From contig NZ_JACHEE010000001.1 of assembly GCF_014207375.1 (NCBI RefSeq), positions 515,708 through 579,707 on the forward strand: DNA of 64,000 bases. The letters are read 5' to 3'. Of this stretch, positions 44,143-52,642 are shown in pieces. The notes under the pieces were generated by a model, which searched no databases, had not been told where the DNA came from, and saw nothing but the letters and a program-made list of their open reading frames with translations. The DNA is from Arthrobacter sp. AZCC_0090. GTDB lineage: Bacteria; Actinomycetota; Actinomycetes; Actinomycetales; Micrococcaceae. Each line of letters starts with the position of its first letter. The first letter of the stretch is position 1. A program made the position numbers and the translations under genes.

Positions 44143-45860
44143 GCCGCTTCGACGTCGTCGAGGCCTCGATCGCGCAACTGCGGGCCGCTCTCGACACCGG
44201 CCAGGTGACCAGCGAGGAACTCACCCGGGCCTACCTGGACCGCATCGACGCATACGACCGCAACGGCATCAAACTCAACGCACTCGTGGTGATGAATCCG
44301 GAGGCGCTCGCAGACGCCCGCGCCTCAGACGAACGCCGGACGAGCGGCACCACCCTCGGGCCCCTTGACGGCATTCCGTACACCGCCAAGAACAGCTATC
44401 TGGCCAAGGGGCTCACGGCCGCCGCGGGCTCCCCCGCGTTCGAAAACCTCATCGCCCAGCACGATGCCTTCACCATCGAGCGCCTCCGCGCGGCAGGCGC
44501 CGTGCTTATCGGCCTGACCAACATGCCGCCGATGGCCAACGGCGGCATGCAGCGCGGCGTCTACGGCCGCGCCGAAAGCCCGTACAACGGCGATTTCCTC
44601 ACCGCGGCCTTCGGCTCCGGTTCCTCCAACGGTTCGGGAACCGCCACCGCGGCAAGCTTCGGTGCCTTCGGGCTCGGCGAGGAGACCTGGTCCAGCGGCC
44701 GCGCACCGGCGTCGAACAATGCTTTGTGCGCGTACACCCCCTCCCGTGGGGTCATTTCGGTGCGAGGCAACTGGCCGCTCGTTCCCACCATGGACGTGGT
44801 GGTGCCCCACACCCGGTCCATGGCCGACCTTTTGGAATTGCTTGATGTCATTGTTGCCGACGACGCCGAAACCCGCGGCGACTTCTGGCGCGCGCAGCCG
44901 TGGGTTGAGATACCGGCCGCATCCCAGGTCCGTCCGGCTTCCTACCCGTCACTGGCACCTGCGGGCCCCGACGGCGCTCGCTCGGCTTTGAAGGGCAAGC
45001 GCTTCGGGGTGCCGCGCATGTACATCAATGCAGACCCTGACGCAGGCACAAGCGAAACCCCCGGCATCGGCGGACCCACCGGCCAACGCATCCAGACGCG
45101 CGATTCCGTGATCGAACTCTGGGAAGCCGCGCGGCGCGACCTCGAAGCAGCAGGAGCCGACGTAGTACTCGTGGACTTCCCCGCCGTCTCCAACTACGAG
45201 GGCGACCGTCCTGGCTCACCCGCTATCGCCACGCGCGGACTGGTGAGCCCGGAGTTCCTCCGACGAGAAATCGTCGATCTCTCGGCGTGGGCCTGGGACG
45301 ACTTCCTCTCGGCAAACGGGGATCCGGCGCTTAATAGCCTGGCCGACGTCGACGGCACCGCGATCTTCCCGCACCCCGAAGGCACCCTCCCGGACCGCTA
45401 TGACGGGTTCGACGACGACATTGCCGACTACCCCGCGCACATCCGTGCACACCGGGTATCCTCCGTCACCGATATCCCCCACCTCGAAGAAGGCCTCCGC
45501 GGCCTCGAAGAGACCCGCCGGGTGGACCTCGAGGAATGGATGGACCGCCTCGGGCTCGACGCTGTCATCTTCCCCGCGGCAGCCGACGTCGGACCGGCCG
45601 ACATGGACCGCAACGACGCCTCAGCTGACCTCGGCTGGCGCAATGGCGTCTGGGTCGCCAACGGCAACCTCGTGCCGCGGCACCTGGGCATCCCGACCGT
45701 CACGGTTCCCATGGGGACCATGAGTGATACCGGCATGCCCGTAGGACTCACCTTCGCCGGCCGCGCCTACGACGACACCACGCTCCTGGCCCTGGCCGCA
45801 GCCTTCGAAGCCACGGGCGCGCGCCGCACCGCTCCCCCGCGCACCCCGCGCCTCGACTGA
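44139..45860 (+). CDS. Amidase-signature-family amidohydrolase
   Basis: 573 residues. Catalytic Lys in LDGIPYTAKNSYLAKG, cis-Ser in FGSGSSNGSGTATAASFGAF, and the nucleophile region GLGEETWSSGRAP, where Trp-Ser-Ser replaces the common Gly-Gly-Ser; the Ser-cisSer-Lys layout is present. C-terminal NGNLVPRHLGIPTVTVPMG and GLTFAGRAYDDTTLLALAAA close the family pattern. ATGA-overlap with agmatine deiminase means tight coupling. It may hydrolyse N-carbamoylputrescine or another ureido/amide product of that operon; this is inference from position. Confidence 0.9.
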   Translation: MSRFDVVEASIAQLRAALDTGQVTSEELTRAYLDRIDAYDRNGIKLNALVVMNPEALADARASDERRTSGTTLGPLDGIPYTAKNSYLAKGLTAAAGSPAFENLIAQHDAFTIERLRAAGAVLIGLTNMPPMANGGMQRGVYGRAESPYNGDFLTAAFGSGSSNGSGTATAASFGAFGLGEETWSSGRAPASNNALCAYTPSRGVISVRGNWPLVPTMDVVVPHTRSMADLLELLDVIVADDAETRGDFWRAQPWVEIPAASQVRPASYPSLAPAGPDGARSALKGKRFGVPRMYINADPDAGTSETPGIGGPTGQRIQTRDSVIELWEAARRDLEAAGADVVLVDFPAVSNYEGDRPGSPAIATRGLVSPEFLRREIVDLSAWAWDDFLSANGDPALNSLADVDGTAIFPHPEGTLPDRYDGFDDDIADYPAHIRAHRVSSVTDIPHLEEGLRGLEETRRVDLEEWMDRLGLDAVIFPAAADVGPADMDRNDASADLGWRNGVWVANGNLVPRHLGIPTVTVPMGTMSDTGMPVGLTFAGRAYDDTTLLALAAAFEATGARRTAPPRTPRLD

Positions 45861-45864
45861 CAGA

Positions 45865-46236
45865 TCAGGTCGATTCGTCGTCGAAAGGGGCCTTCTGCCC
45901 GGCCGCCAGCCGCACGACGGGCCGGGCAGGAGGCGACGCCGGAGGCGGTGTTTGGATGGAGGTGGCAGGCTGCGGAGGGGCCTCTTCCTCCAAGAGGGCT
46001 TCGCGGATGATCCGGCGTGGATCGTATTGGCGTGGATCCATTTTGCGCCAATCGATATCCTCGAATTCCGGGCCGAGCTCCTGGCGGATCTTTTCTTGCG
46101 CGCCGGAGGCCATGCGCCGCAATTCGCGGATAAGCCGTCCAAGCTTCCTTGCATACTCGGGAAGTTTCGTTGGTCCAAGAACCAGCACGGCGATGATCAG
46201 GAGAAGGGCCACCTTCTCGACCGAAATGTCGATCAT
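45865..46236 (-). CDS. TatB/TatA-like twin-arginine translocase subunit
   Basis: 123 residues: a short N-terminal stretch and one membrane helix (VALLLIIAVLVLGPTKLPEY) ending in the conserved Gly-Pro-hinge, then an amphipathic helix (ARKLGRLIRELRRMASGAQE) and a charged, Pro-rich tail. That is the TatA/TatB/TatE arrangement; the long tail favours TatB. It is not linked to tatA or tatC here. It ends five bases from the amidase stop on the opposite strand, so the two are convergent. Confidence 0.8.
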   Translation of the reverse strand: MIDISVEKVALLLIIAVLVLGPTKLPEYARKLGRLIRELRRMASGAQEKIRQELGPEFEDIDWRKMDPRQYDPRRIIREALLEEEAPPQPATSIQTPPPASPPARPVVRLAAGQKAPFDDEST

Positions 46237-46424
46237 GGATCCATACTAGAGCTGCCGCCGGGCCGTTCGCGTTGACGCCCGGCCAGCTCCGATGACCCTC
46301 ACAAAACTCAAGAAACGCGTCCGGGATTCCAGGGCGCAAGAAGGTCCAACAGGACTACGATGGTGGCGCCGGGTACCCGGCAGCCGTGGTTCCTTGGGGC
46401 TATCCCGGATGAGGATGTGGGTTC

Positions 46425-47300
46425 ATGAGCGAAACAGCCGTACACAAGACAAATCTCACTCGCGCGGCATTGTGCGTGGGAATCAACAACTTCAAGAATC
46501 TGCCGCAAAGCAGTTGGCTCCACGGGTGCGTCAACGACGCGAACGACCTCGCGGCCTTGTTGCGGGAGCAATACGGTTTCGCCCCTGGCGACGTCACTGT
46601 CCTGGTCGATGCCGAAGCGTCAAAGACGGCCGTCCTTGGGGCGTTGACCGGGCTGGTGGAACGCGCGGAAAGCGGAGACCTAGGCCAGATTGTGTTCACC
46701 TTTTCCAGCCACGGCACGCAGATCCCGGACACGAATGGCGATGAGGCCGACGGCCTGGACGAATGCTTCGCGTGCTACGACATCGACAGCGCCGGCGATT
46801 CCTGGAACAAGGACACCGTGATCATCGACGACGAGTTGCACGAACTGCTGCTTCGCCTTCCCGCCGCAGCACGCATGGACGTTGTCCTGGACACGTGCCA
46901 CAGCGGCACCGGCCTGCGCGCCTTGGACTTGATCCCGGGGCGGCGCCCCCGATTCCTGCCGCCCCCGACCCCCGAGGGACTAAGGGACGTGGAGAACCTC
47001 GAGACCACCCGAAAGCAGTCACTGAAGGAACTGTCCGAGCGCACCCAAGGCGCCGACGGCGGACAAGCGGTGCTGATGGCCGCGTGCAGGGACGACCAGA
47101 CCGCCACAGATGCGTTCATTGACGGCAGATACAACGGAGCATTCACCTACCATTTCGTCAGGACCCTCAAGACGGATCACTCCTTGTCCAGAGCCGAGCT
47201 GCTCAAGGCTGTCTCGAAAGCGCTCAAGGAGGGTCGGTTCGACCAGGTGGTGCAGCTGGAGGCCACTGCTGCCCAAAAGAACGCCAGTTGGGGATCCTGA
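46425..47300 (+). CDS. Metacaspase-like caspase-family protease (peptidase C14)
   Basis: 291 residues. The p20-like core begins RAALCVGINNFKN and LHGCVNDANDLAALLREQYG, and holds the His-Cys dyad: His96 in VFTFSSHGTQIPD and Cys158 in VVLDTCHSGTG. An acidic loop DTNGDEADGLDECFACYDID follows the His, as in type I metacaspases where Ca2+ binding is common. The C-terminal part has AVLMAACRDDQTATDAFIDG and GAFTYHFVRTL, the substrate-pocket region. No fused effector, signal peptide or membrane segment is seen. Cleavage after Arg/Lys is expected from the family, not shown here. Confidence 0.9.
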   Translation: MSETAVHKTNLTRAALCVGINNFKNLPQSSWLHGCVNDANDLAALLREQYGFAPGDVTVLVDAEASKTAVLGALTGLVERAESGDLGQIVFTFSSHGTQIPDTNGDEADGLDECFACYDIDSAGDSWNKDTVIIDDELHELLLRLPAAARMDVVLDTCHSGTGLRALDLIPGRRPRFLPPPTPEGLRDVENLETTRKQSLKELSERTQGADGGQAVLMAACRDDQTATDAFIDGRYNGAFTYHFVRTLKTDHSLSRAELLKAVSKALKEGRFDQVVQLEATAAQKNASWGS

Positions 47301-47307
47301 GACTGGC

Positions 47308-47862
47308 CTAGGAGATGGCGTAGAACGCGACGGCGAGCCCAGCAGTCATCAGGGCCTCGCGGACCCCCTTCCGGCGAGGGACAGCATGCGATTTGCTTTC
47401 GGCAGGCATCGCGAACGTGCCCAGCAGCCACCCTGTGGCCGCGAAGAGCATGAGCAGGGCTCCCATGATGTCAACAAGGATGGTCCCGAGTTCGTGTGCT
47501 GGATGACCCGAGGCCGATCCAGCTCCACTCGCCGCGGAGAGCAGCACCCAGCCTGAAAGGGCCGTCATCAGCGCGCCATAGATCGCTGAGAATCGACCGG
47601 TCTGGCCGGGCCCCTTCCCCTGGTACACGATTCTCGCGGCGAAAGAAACGAAGACAAGGCCGATCACTACCCCCAACGGCACGACGGCGAGCGGCGCCCA
47701 TCCCAGCCCCACCACCACCATCGCCGCGGCCAGGACTCCTGCGGCGGCCGCCTCAATCCGGGCAGCTACGCTTGTGGCCCGGAAGATAGCTCCGAAACCC
47801 AACACAGCTGCCGCCCCGAAAAGCAACAGCAGAGCACTGACAACAAACCAACTTCGGAACAT
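47308..47862 (-). CDS. Multi-spanning membrane protein of unknown function
   Basis: 184 residues with about five hydrophobic segments (MFRSWFVVSALLLLFGAAAV; GVLAAAMVVVGLGW; VPLGVVIGLVFVSFAARIVY; YGALMTALSGWVLLSAASG; IMGALLMLFAATGWLLGTFA), ending EALMTAGLAVAFYAIS. The size and helix pattern resemble DUF5134-type actinobacterial proteins, but I am not certain. It is convergent with the metacaspase gene, only 7 bases apart. Confidence 0.7.
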   Translation of the reverse strand: MFRSWFVVSALLLLFGAAAVLGFGAIFRATSVAARIEAAAAGVLAAAMVVVGLGWAPLAVVPLGVVIGLVFVSFAARIVYQGKGPGQTGRFSAIYGALMTALSGWVLLSAASGAGSASGHPAHELGTILVDIMGALLMLFAATGWLLGTFAMPAESKSHAVPRRKGVREALMTAGLAVAFYAIS

Positions 47863-48006
47863 ACCCTGTCAATCCTCCTGCGCACTTCCGGCTGAATACC
47901 ACTCGCAGTCATATCACCCCGGAATGGGAGAACCCTGCACGCCCTGCAGCGTCCGGGTCTCCAGGAACCGGAGAGTCCGCGCCGTCCTTGGACCAGGGCG
48001 TGTCGG

Positions 48007-48156
48007 TCACCTCTGGAACAGCAGCGCAATGACTCCGGAGCGGACAATGATTGTGGCCCCGAGAACGATGTACACCGCAGGGATGACCCAGTTTCCGGCC
48101 CGGCTCCAGACACTACCTCGTTGGAGCAAGGGGTCTTGCGCAGTGCACAATCGCGC
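48007..48156 (-). pseudogene. C-terminal remnant of a CadD-like membrane transporter
   Basis: A short minus frame bounded upstream by a TAG reads SRAGNWVIPAVYIVLGATII, then VRSGVIALLFQR and a stop. One hydrophobic helix with the WxxPxVYIxLG pattern is how cadmium-resistance-type CadD/LysE-like transporters end. Nothing else of such a gene is present nearby, so it is probably a tail left after deletion. The identification rests on a short stretch. Confidence 0.4.
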
Positions 48157-48229
48157 CTAGCGGTGCCGGCCGCGGCAGGGAAAATTTCCCTTGCTGGCGC
48201 CATCGACCCGGCCGTGGCAGCATCGGACG

Positions 48230-49075
48230 ATGACTACAGATACCCGCCCGTACGTCGAGCCCGAGCGCCCGGAACCTGCAGTTCCGCTACTCGGCGGGGA
48301 CGTGACGGAGGGGCTCGTCCGGGTGGGCGATACAGTCCGGCGCCCTGCAAGCGACGCTTCGCAGCGGGTCCGCCGTCTCCTGGACTTCCTGCAATCGGCC
48401 GGATTCCAGGGAGCGCCCCGTTTCCTGGGCATCGACGAAAGCGGCCGAGACACCCTGAGTTTCATTCCTGGGGACACCGCCGGCCGCCCTTGGCCGAGCT
48501 GGGTCGCCGACGAATCGAGTGCCGTCAGCGTGGCGCGCTTGGTGCGGAGCTACGACGATGCTGTGAAGCCGCTTGGTGTACCCGGCTGGGCACGCACGGG
48601 CGCCGATGCCGATCCTCAAGGGTGCCCGAGCTCGATTGCGGGACCGGCAACATTCCTCGCCCACATGGACATCACCCCGGAGAATGTCGTCTTCCGGGAC
48701 GGTTCCGCCGTCGCCCTGATCGACTTCGATTTGGTGCGCCCCGCAAACCGGGTGGAAGAAGTCGCGAACTTGCTCCTCTGGTGGGGCGCCTGGATGCCCG
48801 TCAGCGACCGCGATCCCGTGATGCGAAAGGTGGACGCAGCCTCCCGGGGTGCCACGCTGGTAAACGCCTATGGCCTTGGTCCGCTTGATCGCGCCGAGGT
48901 AGTTGACGTGGCCAGGAACGCCGCGGAGCGCTCCTGGCATTTGATGGGGCGCAGGGCGCTCACAAAGGGCGGCGGCTGGAAGAGGATGTGGGATGAAGGC
49001 GTCGGTGACAAGATTCTTCGCCGCCAAGCGTGGCTGGCCGAAAACGCGGCAGTTCTCCACGCCGCAATAACGTGA
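48230..49075 (+). CDS. Phosphotransferase-family kinase (APH fold)
   Basis: 281 residues from the ATG at 48230. The N-lobe is reduced; the catalytic loop is FLAHMDITPENVVFRDGSAV, with Asp and Asn in place of the canonical HxDxxxxN, followed by the metal site ALIDFDLVRPANRVEEVANL. The Met-Asp variant of the loop (HMDITPEN) is common in the subgroup of small-molecule phosphotransferases. Substrate unknown. Adjacent broken genes on either side suggest this is an isolated survivor. Confidence 0.8.
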   Translation: MTTDTRPYVEPERPEPAVPLLGGDVTEGLVRVGDTVRRPASDASQRVRRLLDFLQSAGFQGAPRFLGIDESGRDTLSFIPGDTAGRPWPSWVADESSAVSVARLVRSYDDAVKPLGVPGWARTGADADPQGCPSSIAGPATFLAHMDITPENVVFRDGSAVALIDFDLVRPANRVEEVANLLLWWGAWMPVSDRDPVMRKVDAASRGATLVNAYGLGPLDRAEVVDVARNAAERSWHLMGRRALTKGGGWKRMWDEGVGDKILRRQAWLAENAAVLHAAIT

Positions 49076-49082
49076 CCTGCCT

Positions 49083-49528
49083 CTAAGCTTCGTCGAGGTG
49101 GCGCAGGATAAAAGGAAGCGTCGTGCGCATGGTCCGGAGATCGCCGTCGCTGGCTGCTTGCTCCCCAAGGTAGTCCCCATGGTTTCCCGGCACGATCATC
49201 AACTGGCTCCCCGGGATGGCCCGGACCAACTGCACTCCGTGCTCGGGCCTGATCACGTCGCGGTCGGCGAGCAACACGAGAGTCGAAACCGTGATGGAGC
49301 CTAATTGTTCGTCGGACCATCCCGGAAAGTCAGCATTCGCTAGCTGTCCAGCACAAAAAGTTTCTCAAGGTGTTGAGGGTCCGGATTGAGCTTGAGGTCG
49401 GCCTCGCGGTAGGCCTCGGGCATGTCTGCAGAGGTGGCGTTTTGGAGTCCATCCCAGAATCGTTCACCATGAACCTCCTAGTACATCCGGAGGGAGCCGT
49501 TGTGCGCGTAACCGTACTCAAACTCCAC
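49083..49528 (-). pseudogene. Alpha/beta hydrolase with internal deletion, two stops and a frameshift
   Basis: Reading from a GTG at 49528, the minus strand gives EFEYGYAHNGSLRMY, a TAG (49478-49480), EVHGE, then abruptly RFWDGLQNATSADMPEAYRE, which belongs well past the catalytic Ser: the central segment with the GxSxG nucleophile is missing. A second TAG sits at 49340-49342 (after LEKLFVLDS), then a frameshift leads into FPGWSDEQLGSITVSTLVLL, ADRDVIRPEHGVQLVR and PGNHGDYLG to the stop at 49083. N-terminus, catalytic Asp and His regions survive but the enzyme cannot be made. Confidence 0.8.
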
Positions 49529-49702
49529 GTCCCCACCCTAACCGCCCACCATGGCTACATGGCAAGGGCGCAGGAGGACGTGGTCACCCTCCCAAACGAA
49601 ATTGAAGGGACAAGTGCACCCAAAACACTCACTCGAGGGCAAGGCCGGACACTCATTTCGCCCATTCGCCCACCTAAGGCGGCTACATATTCCGCTTAAT
49701 GA

Positions 49703-49733
49703 GAATGAGTATTGATAGCATCAATGCTTATTC
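49703..49733. promoter_or_regulatory. AT-rich operator upstream of the peptide/metal-type ABC operon
   Basis: GAATGAGTATTGAT, a 3-base centre (AGC), and ATCAATGCTTATTC pair at 12 of 14 positions over 31 bp, 24 bases before the first ATG (49758). The inner ATTGAT-AGC-ATCAAT is perfect. The overlapping TGAGAATGAGTATTGA also resembles metal-regulator (Zur/Fur-type) boxes. It is by far the most AT-rich block in this region and suits a dimeric repressor. Confidence 0.7.
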
Positions 49734-49757
49734 ATCGCTCCTACCCGAAAGTTCCCC

Positions 49758-50540
49758 ATGCACTCTGCCCTCCTGGTTCAAGACTTGAGTGTGTCCCTCC
49801 GGGGACGCGCCCTGATTGAAGGAGTCAGCTTCGCTATTGACCCGGGTCAAAGAATGGCTCTTCTCGGAGCCTCGGGTTCGGGCAAGTCCCTGACCGCCGC
49901 CGCACTCCTGGGACAGCTTCCAACCGCGATGAGTGCATCCGGGCGGTTGCAGATCAACGGAGTGGAGGTGCCGTTGTCCAAGAGGCGAAGCAGTCGCGCC
50001 GGGATCACCGCAATCCATCAGGACCCCATGGCGGCACTGAACCCCTTGGTGCGCCTGGGCAAACAGCTTGAGATCCCGCTGCGGCATGCGGGCCTCCCGG
50101 CCTCCATGGCACGGAAACGGGCACTTGAACTACTCACGTCGGTGGGAATAGAGCAAGCCGAACGGACCATGGAAAGCTTCAGCGGCGAATTGTCGGGCGG
50201 TCAGCTGCAACGGGTCTGCATCGCACTCGCCTTGGCCTGCCGTAGCACCGTTCTGGTGGCGGATGAAGCCACTACCGCCCTGGACATGGTCAGCCAGGCA
50301 AAAGTCCTCGATGCCCTTGCACGGAATTTCACATCCGCCGGCGCAATGTTGTTCATTACGCATGACCTTGCTGTCGCTGCGGCCTTTTGCCACCAAGCCC
50401 TTGTCCTGAAGTCAGGCAGGATCGTCGAAAAGGGATCGATGGAGTCCCTTGTGGACCGGCCGGTGCACCATTACACGCAGCAATTGGTGGAAGCCGCCCA
50501 TGTCGGCTTTGATTCCCTTCCCCCGGAAGCCACAGCATGA
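49758..50540 (+). CDS. Peptide/nickel-type ABC transporter ATPase 1 (DppD-like)
   Basis: 260 residues. Walker [19 protein letters not shown], signature FSGELSGGQLQRVCIALALA, Walker B VLVADEATTALDMVSQ, switch His in LFITHDLAVAAAFCHQ. The Leu after the Lys-Ser of Walker A and the ending AAHVGFDSLPPEATA differ from typical oligopeptide ATPases, which carry a longer C-terminal Fe-S or oligopeptide domain; here it is absent. First gene after the operator; overlaps the second ATPase by four bases. Confidence 0.92.
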   Translation: MHSALLVQDLSVSLRGRALIEGVSFAIDPGQRMALLGASGSGKSLTAAALLGQLPTAMSASGRLQINGVEVPLSKRRSSRAGITAIHQDPMAALNPLVRLGKQLEIPLRHAGLPASMARKRALELLTSVGIEQAERTMESFSGELSGGQLQRVCIALALACRSTVLVADEATTALDMVSQAKVLDALARNFTSAGAMLFITHDLAVAAAFCHQALVLKSGRIVEKGSMESLVDRPVHHYTQQLVEAAHVGFDSLPPEATA

Positions 50541-51331
50541 ATGCTGTATTGAGCGCCGACAACCTGGGACTCAGCTACCTAGACAGAGGATTCCTGAAGC
50601 AACGCTCAGCCCGGCCCGCATTGCAGGAGGTTTCCCTCAGCGTTGCCTCCGGGGACAGCATCGGCTTGGTGGGTGGCTCGGGCGCCGGAAAATCGACCCT
50701 CCTTCGTATCCTTCTCGCGCTGGAAAAACCGGATGCCGGAGCCGTGAAGTTCAACGACACCCCGGTGGTGCCCGGCTCGGCCTCGTCGTTGAGGTGGTAC
50801 CGGCGCTTGGTGCAGTACATCCCACAGAATCCCGCGACGAGCCTCGACCCGGGCATGAATGTGGAGCGCCTCCTCTTGGAACCACTGAGGCAACTGCGCA
50901 TCAGCGGAGACCACCAGCGCATGGTCCTGAACGCCTTGGAACGAGTCGACCTGGATCCAGGACTGCTAACGCGTCGGCCACGTGAGCTCTCCGGCGGCCA
51001 GAACCAGCGCGTGGCCATCGCTCGTGCCTTGGTCCCGTCGCCGAGCATCCTCCTTGCGGACGAGCCGGTCAGCGGGCTCGATCTTCCGCTCAGGAACAGA
51101 GTATTGGCGCTGATGGAACAACTGATCCATCGGGACGGACTCGGGCTCCTGTTTGTCTCGCACGATCTGGCTGCCGTCGCCCGGTTGTGTTCGCAGACGC
51201 TGGTTCTCTCCGGGGGACGCATCGTGGAACAGGGACCCACCGCAGCCGTGTACACCGACCCGCGGGCCCCGGAAACCAGGGAGCTCGTAGCTTCGATCCC
51301 CCGGTTGAGCAGATTCAAAGGCACCCCATGA
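50537..51331 (+). CDS. Peptide/nickel-type ABC transporter ATPase 2 (DppF-like)
   Basis: 264 residues. Walker A GLVGGSGAGKSTLLRILLAL, Q-loop in RLVQYIPQNPATSLDPGMNV, signature [20 protein letters not shown], Walker B ILLADEPVSGLDLPLRNRV, switch His in LFVSHDLAAVARLCSQ. With the preceding gene it makes the two-ATPase set of an Opp/Dpp/Nik-type importer. Its last bases overlap the start of the MFS gene (ATGA at 51328). Confidence 0.93.
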   Translation: MNAVLSADNLGLSYLDRGFLKQRSARPALQEVSLSVASGDSIGLVGGSGAGKSTLLRILLALEKPDAGAVKFNDTPVVPGSASSLRWYRRLVQYIPQNPATSLDPGMNVERLLLEPLRQLRISGDHQRMVLNALERVDLDPGLLTRRPRELSGGQNQRVAIARALVPSPSILLADEPVSGLDLPLRNRVLALMEQLIHRDGLGLLFVSHDLAAVARLCSQTLVLSGGRIVEQGPTAAVYTDPRAPETRELVASIPRLSRFKGTP

Positions 51332-52608
51332 ATGCAACTACTACGTTGAACTCACGCCCGGAAACGGCGCCTCGACTCTTGCTCGCCAGCCAGCTCATCT
51401 TCAACCTCGGCTTCTACTCCGTTGTCCCCTTCTTGGCGGTCTCCATGCGTGAGGACTTCGGCATGGGGGCAATGGCCGTGGGGATTGTCCTTGGTGCCCG
51501 CACCTTTGCCCAGCAAGGACTGTTCCTCGCGGGCGGCGCGGTCGCGGATCGTTGCGGAGCCCGGCCTGCGATGATCGCCGGATGCCTGGCCAGGATCGCT
51601 GGCTACGTGCTGTTGGCCTGGGCCGCGGATTTCCCCCTTTTCCTCCTGGGAGCCGTCATCACGGGGGTGGGTGGCGCCCTCTTTTCTCCTGCGTTGGAGA
51701 GCCTTGTGGGTGCGGCCGAAGAGCGACGCGCCGCCGCGCACCCACGCAGAACCACGTTGTTTGCCCTGTTGGTCATTTGCGGGGAAATCGGGGCCGTGGC
51801 CGGTCCGTTGCTCGGGTCCGTCCTGCTTGATACAGGCTTCGACTCGGCCCTGTTCGTTGGGGCGGGTGTCTTTGCCTTCATGGCGGTGGTCTTCCGCTTC
51901 TTCCTTCCAGCGGCTAAGGCGAGCGCCGTCAAACCTTCCGCCGGGCACCCCGCCGCCGCACCGCCGTCGGGCACTTGGTCATGCCTCAAGGAAAAGCGCT
52001 TCGTCGCCTTTGCGGCCTTCTACAGCATCAACCTCTTTGCCTACAACCAGCTCTACTTCGGGATGCCGATCGAACTGGAACGAAGTAGCGCGGGACCAGG
52101 TGCGCTTTCCGCGATTTTCGCCTACGCGTCCGTTCTGACCATCGCCCTGCAGTGGCCCATCGCGAGGCTCATGAAACAGAAAGGACCGGGCGTTGCGCTC
52201 GCCACGGGATTTGCCATTCACGCCTTGGGGTTCGTGGCTATCTCAGCAATGGCCGTCTTCCCGCCGCCCGCCGCATTCCCTGCGCTGCCGGCGTTCCTGC
52301 TGGTCACTGCGCTCGCCTTTGGGCACATGTGCGTGGCACCCGTTGCCATGGATCTGGTCCTCGATTTTGCCTCAGGACGCCCCACCGGCGCTTACTACGG
52401 ATTGCTCGCGAGCTGCGGCGGAACGATGGTTCTCCTCGGCAATGTGGTCCTTGCTCCGCTCTATGAACATGCCACCACGCCATCCCTGGCCGCGGCCTCT
52501 CCATGGCTGGTGTCGGCAGTCTTCGCCACAGTCTCCGCTTCACTCATTCGTCGCTTCCTTCCGGCACGCATCCCGGCGTCGCGCCCGCAACAACTTCAAC
52601 CTGCCTAA
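51328..52608 (+). CDS. MFS transporter embedded in the ABC operon
   Basis: 426 residues from the ATG at 51328, overlapping the DppF-like stop. About 12 membrane helices; the loop after helix 2 is AVADRCGARPAMIAGCLARI, the drug:H+ antiporter-type signature. A separate MFS exporter placed inside a peptide/nickel-type ABC operon is reminiscent of opine-metallophore loci, where the MFS protein (CntE type) exports the metallophore and the ABC system imports the metal complex. No metallophore synthase is adjacent, so the cargo is unproven. Confidence 0.85.
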   Translation: MNATTTLNSRPETAPRLLLASQLIFNLGFYSVVPFLAVSMREDFGMGAMAVGIVLGARTFAQQGLFLAGGAVADRCGARPAMIAGCLARIAGYVLLAWAADFPLFLLGAVITGVGGALFSPALESLVGAAEERRAAAHPRRTTLFALLVICGEIGAVAGPLLGSVLLDTGFDSALFVGAGVFAFMAVVFRFFLPAAKASAVKPSAGHPAAAPPSGTWSCLKEKRFVAFAAFYSINLFAYNQLYFGMPIELERSSAGPGALSAIFAYASVLTIALQWPIARLMKQKGPGVALATGFAIHALGFVAISAMAVFPPPAAFPALPAFLLVTALAFGHMCVAPVAMDLVLDFASGRPTGAYYGLLASCGGTMVLLGNVVLAPLYEHATTPSLAAASPWLVSAVFATVSASLIRRFLPARIPASRPQQLQPA

Positions 52609-52642
52609 TCCACTCACACCCACGAAAGAAAGGCACCAATCC

